Part shown: piece by piece, positions 6,957 through 9,334 of the stretch
Layout: each line of letters opens with the position of its first letter
How positions within the stretch are numbered: the first letter of the stretch is position 1
From: JALHRI01 sp044351685
GTDB taxonomy: Bacteria > Pseudomonadota > Alphaproteobacteria > Rickettsiales > UBA3002
Assembly: GCA_044351685.1 (NCBI GenBank)
Contig: JBILFK010000051.1
Coordinates: 1 to 9,334 of the forward strand
Reading direction: 5' to 3'
Length of the DNA: 9,334 bases
Notes under the pieces: generated by a model
The model's database searches: none
What the model saw: only the letters and a program-made list of their open reading frames with translations
Told to the model about the DNA's origin: nothing
Position numbers and translations under genes: made by a program

Positions 6957-8683
6957 CAGTTTTTCTTGGCGGTTTTTTTGCGCTCAAGCCTGCGCATGAT
7001 AAAGCCTTGTTGCAGCACCGAAAGCGTATTGTTCCATGCCCAATAAATTACCAATCCCGCCGGGAACCCTGCAAATAGGAACAGGAAAATAAACGGCATC
7101 CACTGAATCATGGTGGCCTGCACTGGGTCTGTCGGTTTAGGGTTCAGCCGCTGCTGCAACACCATGGTGGCGCACATAATGCACGGCCACACGCCGATCA
7201 TTAAAAATCCTGGAACCGCATAGGGCAACAGGCCAAACAGGTTGAAAATCGAGGTAGGGTCGGCCACCGATAAATCCTGAATCCAGCCAAAGAAGGGGGA
7301 ATGCCGCATTTCGATGGTGACGAACAGCACCTTATACAGCGCAAAAAACACTGGAATCTGCAGCAGAATCGGCACGCAGCCCGAGGCTGGGTTCACCTTC
7401 TCGCGCTTGTAGAGTGCAATCATTTCTTGGTTCAGCTTCATGCGGTCGTCTTTGTATTTTTCCTGCATCTCTTTCATTTTTGGCATCAGCAATTTCATCT
7501 GGCTCATCGAGGTGTAAGATTTATTCGCCAGCGGAAACATGAGCAATTTGATGCACACGGTGAGCAGCAAAATAGCGATGCCGAAATTGCCGACAAGGCT
7601 GTAAAACCAGCTGAGCACATGGAACATCGGCTTGGTGAGGAAGTATAACATGCCAAAATCGACCGCGCGGTCGAACAGCGGAATGTTCAGCTTGGCGCTG
7701 TAATCATCGAGCAGTTTCACTTCTTTGGCGCCGGCATAAAAATGCATGCTCGATACCGCCGTTTTGCCTTGCGCAGCGGTCACGCTATCGCCGCGCATAT
7801 CGACCTGATAGGCATCGCGGCCATGCCGCGTTAAGTGCCTGAACCCAGCATCGATGCTGCTGTTATCGGGGATAATGGCGGTTAGCCAGTATTTATCGGT
7901 CACGCCTATCCAGCCATTGCTTGCCGATTGTTTGACATCGCCATCTTCGCGCAAGTTTTGGTAGCTTAATTCTTTCAGCTCTTGGCCGAACACACCAAGT
8001 GGCCCTTCGTGCAGAATAGCGAAATGCTCGCTGCTATCATCGGTGGTACGGTGAATGAGGCCGTACGGGTAAAACTCGACATCGCCTGGCGAATCGTTTT
8101 TCACGCTTAGTTTCACGGTGAACATATAGTTTTTATCGAGCGCGATACGTTTAATGAACGTCAGCCCCTGCCCGTTTTCCCATGTCAGGGTTACTGGGGT
8201 TTCTGGCGTGAGCGTATCGCCGTCAGCTTGCCAGATGGTGGTTGGGGTTGGCATGGTAATGGTTTCATCCGAAGCCAGCATGCCAAACTCGGCAAAATAC
8301 GGGTCACTCTTGCCGCCATCGGCAGCAAGCAGGCGCACTTCAGGCGAATTTTTATCGAGCGTTTCGCGGTAGCCAGCGAGCTGCAAATCGTCGAAGCGAC
8401 CACCGCGCAGGCTGATGCTGCCATCGAGGCGCGGGCTGCGAATGGTAATGCGTGGTGCACGCACTGCGGGTGCATTGGCCTTGGTTTTGCCTGCATGCGT
8501 TTGCACCACCGGTTTTTTCGCCTGCTCGGCTTTCTGTGCTTGCAGCTGTTGCTTCTGCGCCTGCATTTGCGCCATGCGCGGCGCCTGATAAAAATACTGC
8601 CAGCCTGCCATAATGGCTGTGGCCAGCACTACAGCAGCGATCAGGTTGCGGGTATCGGGGCGCGGAGTATTCGGGTGATGCAT
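6956..8683 (-). CDS. yidC: Membrane protein insertase YidC (Oxa1 family)
   Basis: YidC inserts and folds inner-membrane proteins, alone or with SecYEG. The 575-residue protein is of the long Gram-negative type. It has an N-terminal membrane segment (13-32), a Gln/Lys/Ala-rich linker (36-72) and a large periplasmic domain (about 75-335). The conserved insertase core contains membrane segments near 353-385, 434-455, 485-507 and 525-550. Core signatures are PLANKSYTSMSQMK (384-397), the cytoplasmic helical hairpin with KVNPASGCVPILLQIPVF (429-446) and LFAGFPAGLVIYWAWNN (536-552). Lys379 occupies the hydrophilic-groove position that is Arg366 in E. coli. The C-terminal tail is short and basic (RRLERKKTAKKN) and could contact the ribosome. 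The start is the ATG 18 bases after yidD. AAAGAAAA upstream is only a weak ribosome site, so coupling to yidD is likely. Confidence 0.97.
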   Translation of the reverse strand: MHHPNTPRPDTRNLIAAVVLATAIMAGWQYFYQAPRMAQMQAQKQQLQAQKAEQAKKPVVQTHAGKTKANAPAVRAPRITIRSPRLDGSISLRGGRFDDLQLAGYRETLDKNSPEVRLLAADGGKSDPYFAEFGMLASDETITMPTPTTIWQADGDTLTPETPVTLTWENGQGLTFIKRIALDKNYMFTVKLSVKNDSPGDVEFYPYGLIHRTTDDSSEHFAILHEGPLGVFGQELKELSYQNLREDGDVKQSASNGWIGVTDKYWLTAIIPDNSSIDAGFRHLTRHGRDAYQVDMRGDSVTAAQGKTAVSSMHFYAGAKEVKLLDDYSAKLNIPLFDRAVDFGMLYFLTKPMFHVLSWFYSLVGNFGIAILLLTVCIKLLMFPLANKSYTSMSQMKLLMPKMKEMQEKYKDDRMKLNQEMIALYKREKVNPASGCVPILLQIPVFFALYKVLFVTIEMRHSPFFGWIQDLSVADPTSIFNLFGLLPYAVPGFLMIGVWPCIMCATMVLQQRLNPKPTDPVQATMIQWMPFIFLFLFAGFPAGLVIYWAWNNTLSVLQQGFIMRRLERKKTAKKN

Positions 8684-8701
8684 GGGTATGGTTTTCTTTG
8701 G

Positions 8702-8923
8702 TTATGGTACAGGGTCAACGCCGTGGCCACCAAACGGGTGGCATCGGGCGAGGCGTTTTAGGGCAAGCCAGCCGCCTCTGCAAGCGCCATGTTTTGCAAG
8801 CGCCTCGCGGGCATAATGCGAACAGCTGGGGGTAAACCGACATGCAGGCGGATTAAAGGGCGATACCAGCAGCTGATAGCCCCGTATCATGCCCAGCAAC
8901 AGCCGTAAGACCAGCGTGCTCAT
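8702..8923 (-). CDS. yidD: Membrane protein insertion efficiency factor YidD
   Basis: This small protein is thought to sit at the inner face of the membrane and aid YidC-dependent insertion. The 73 residues carry the whole family signature: an amphipathic N-terminal helix (1-20, with GMIRGYQLLVSP), then PPACRFTPSCSHYAREAL (25-42, with Cys28 and Cys34), GGWLALKRLARCHPF (50-64, with Cys61) and the terminal GVDPVP (68-73). Cys48 is an additional cysteine that I do not recall as a family residue. The ATG overlaps the rnpA stop as ATGA, so translation is probably coupled to rnpA. No separate ribosome site is obvious. The position between rnpA and yidC is the common one. Confidence 0.95.
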   Translation of the reverse strand: MSTLVLRLLLGMIRGYQLLVSPFNPPACRFTPSCSHYAREALAKHGACRGGWLALKRLARCHPFGGHGVDPVP

Positions 8924-9264
8924 GCTAACCGGCTCAGGCAGTGGGTAAATTGGCGCAGCAGCTCGGCAAACTCGATGCTGGCGGCTTCTTTGCGGGCAAT
9001 AATCACATAATCGTGGCCGGGGGCGGCATGTGCCGGGAAAATTTCGCGCACACAGTGGCGCAGGCGGCGTTTAATTTTATTCCGCGCGACCGCATTGCCG
9101 CAATGCTTGCTTACCGTGAGCCCCACCCGGATAGCGACGCTATCGTTTGCAATGCATTGCACGCTAAGGCAATTGGCATGTTGCTTGCGGCCACGCTTGG
9201 CGCGCAAAAAGTCTGCCCGTTGTAACAGTGTTTGGATAGCAAGGGATTCAGGGCGCTCGATCAA
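8920..9264 (-). CDS. rnpA: Ribonuclease P protein component
   Basis: RnpA is the small basic protein that joins the RnpB RNA in RNase P, which matures tRNA 5' ends. The 114 residues fit the family. The N-terminal region includes LLQRADFLRAKRG (13-25), the central strand VAIRVGLTVSKHCGNAV (43-59) precedes the RNA-binding motif ARNKIKRRLRHCVREI (60-75), and a C-terminal region containing HDYVIIARKEA (84-94) follows. The start is uncertain. The only usual start codon between the upstream in-frame stop (inside the end of rpmH) and the conserved region is TTG at 9264, 11 bases after the rpmH stop. I see no strong ribosome site before it. The end overlaps yidD as ATGA. The gene lies directly behind rpmH, as in most bacteria. 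Confidence 0.94.
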   Translation of the reverse strand: MIERPESLAIQTLLQRADFLRAKRGRKQHANCLSVQCIANDSVAIRVGLTVSKHCGNAVARNKIKRRLRHCVREIFPAHAAPGHDYVIIARKEAASIEFAELLRQFTHCLSRLA

Positions 9265-9275
9265 CGCGCAAGGCT

Positions 9276-9334
9276 TTATGCGCTAAGCGACTTACGGCCT
9301 TTTGCACGACGCGAGGCCAGCACACGGCGGCCAC
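9276..9334 (-). CDS. rpmH: Large-subunit ribosomal protein L34, 5' part beyond the window
   Basis: The last 18 codons and the TAA stop are visible at the right edge, reading GRRVLASRRAKGRKSLSA. This matches the highly conserved basic C-terminus of L34 (typically GR.vL..RR.kGRk.LsA). About 26 residues and the promoter of the whole minus-strand unit lie outside the window. L34 is a structural protein of the 50S subunit. The product is certain from this tail and from rnpA directly behind it, although the open frame is too short to stand out on length. Confidence 0.93.
   Translation of the reverse strand, partial: GRRVLASRRAKGRKSLSA

Noticed and set aside
8228..8761. Plus-strand open frame of 177 residues opposite the yidC 5' end and yidD
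   Set aside because: It is antisense to two recognised genes, and its content reflects their reversed codons.
1..9334. Possible reassigned stop codon, suggested by in-frame stops between neighbouring genes
   Set aside because: TAA, TAG and TGA each end complete, family-length proteins here (for example yidD, argB and rppH). Each downstream gene also begins with its own family N-terminus, so the standard bacterial code holds.
9265..9334. Chromosome origin or DnaA boxes near rpmH
   Set aside because: Some bacteria have oriC beside rpmH, but only the L34 tail is visible and I found no DnaA-box cluster or AT-rich unwinding stretch in the window.

Overview
The window is a dense stretch of bacterial core chromosome. 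It holds eleven genes (two cut by the window edges) and no gap over 24 bases. It reads with the standard bacterial code: TAA, TAG and TGA all end real genes here. Two gene orders point to an alphaproteobacterium: gpmI-envC-ctpA-divergent polysaccharide deacetylase-rppH on the plus strand, and rpmH-rnpA-yidD-yidC-engB-argB on the minus strand. The individual proteins agree, notably a YidC with Lys in the membrane groove and an ArgB with an N-terminal helix. I cannot name a genus. I see no transposase, integrase, phage gene, tRNA, rRNA, CRISPR array or sign of recent transfer.

Plus strand, 1 to 5420. The 3' three quarters of gpmI (phosphoglycerate mutase) comes first. Four more genes follow: envC (a periplasmic amidase activator with a degenerate LytM domain), ctpA (an S41 PDZ protease), a membrane-anchored YibQ-like divergent polysaccharide deacetylase, and rppH (a Nudix mRNA 5'-pyrophosphohydrolase). 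The three middle genes are envelope proteins and probably act around peptidoglycan remodelling at division. Their link to gpmI and a YibQ homologue matches the order yibO-yibP-yibQ known from Escherichia coli.

Minus strand, 9334 down to 5433. The end of rpmH (ribosomal protein L34) is followed by rnpA (RNase P protein), yidD and yidC (membrane-protein insertion), engB (ribosome-assembly GTPase) and argB (arginine biosynthesis). The genes overlap or are separated by 3 to 18 bases, so one transcript starting upstream of rpmH, beyond the right edge, is likely.

The two units converge on a 12-base gap (5421-5432). On the plus strand that gap folds into a hairpin with a GCAA tetraloop, and a second hairpin with a CUUG tetraloop lies 14 bases further on.

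Most of the window is conserved housekeeping sequence, and I do not see a new multi-gene system. The best leads are the apparently inactive deacetylase-like protein, the unusual number of gene junctions where upstream and downstream genes share a frame with only one stop between them, the tandem tetraloop hairpins at the convergent junction, and the TTG start inferred for rnpA.
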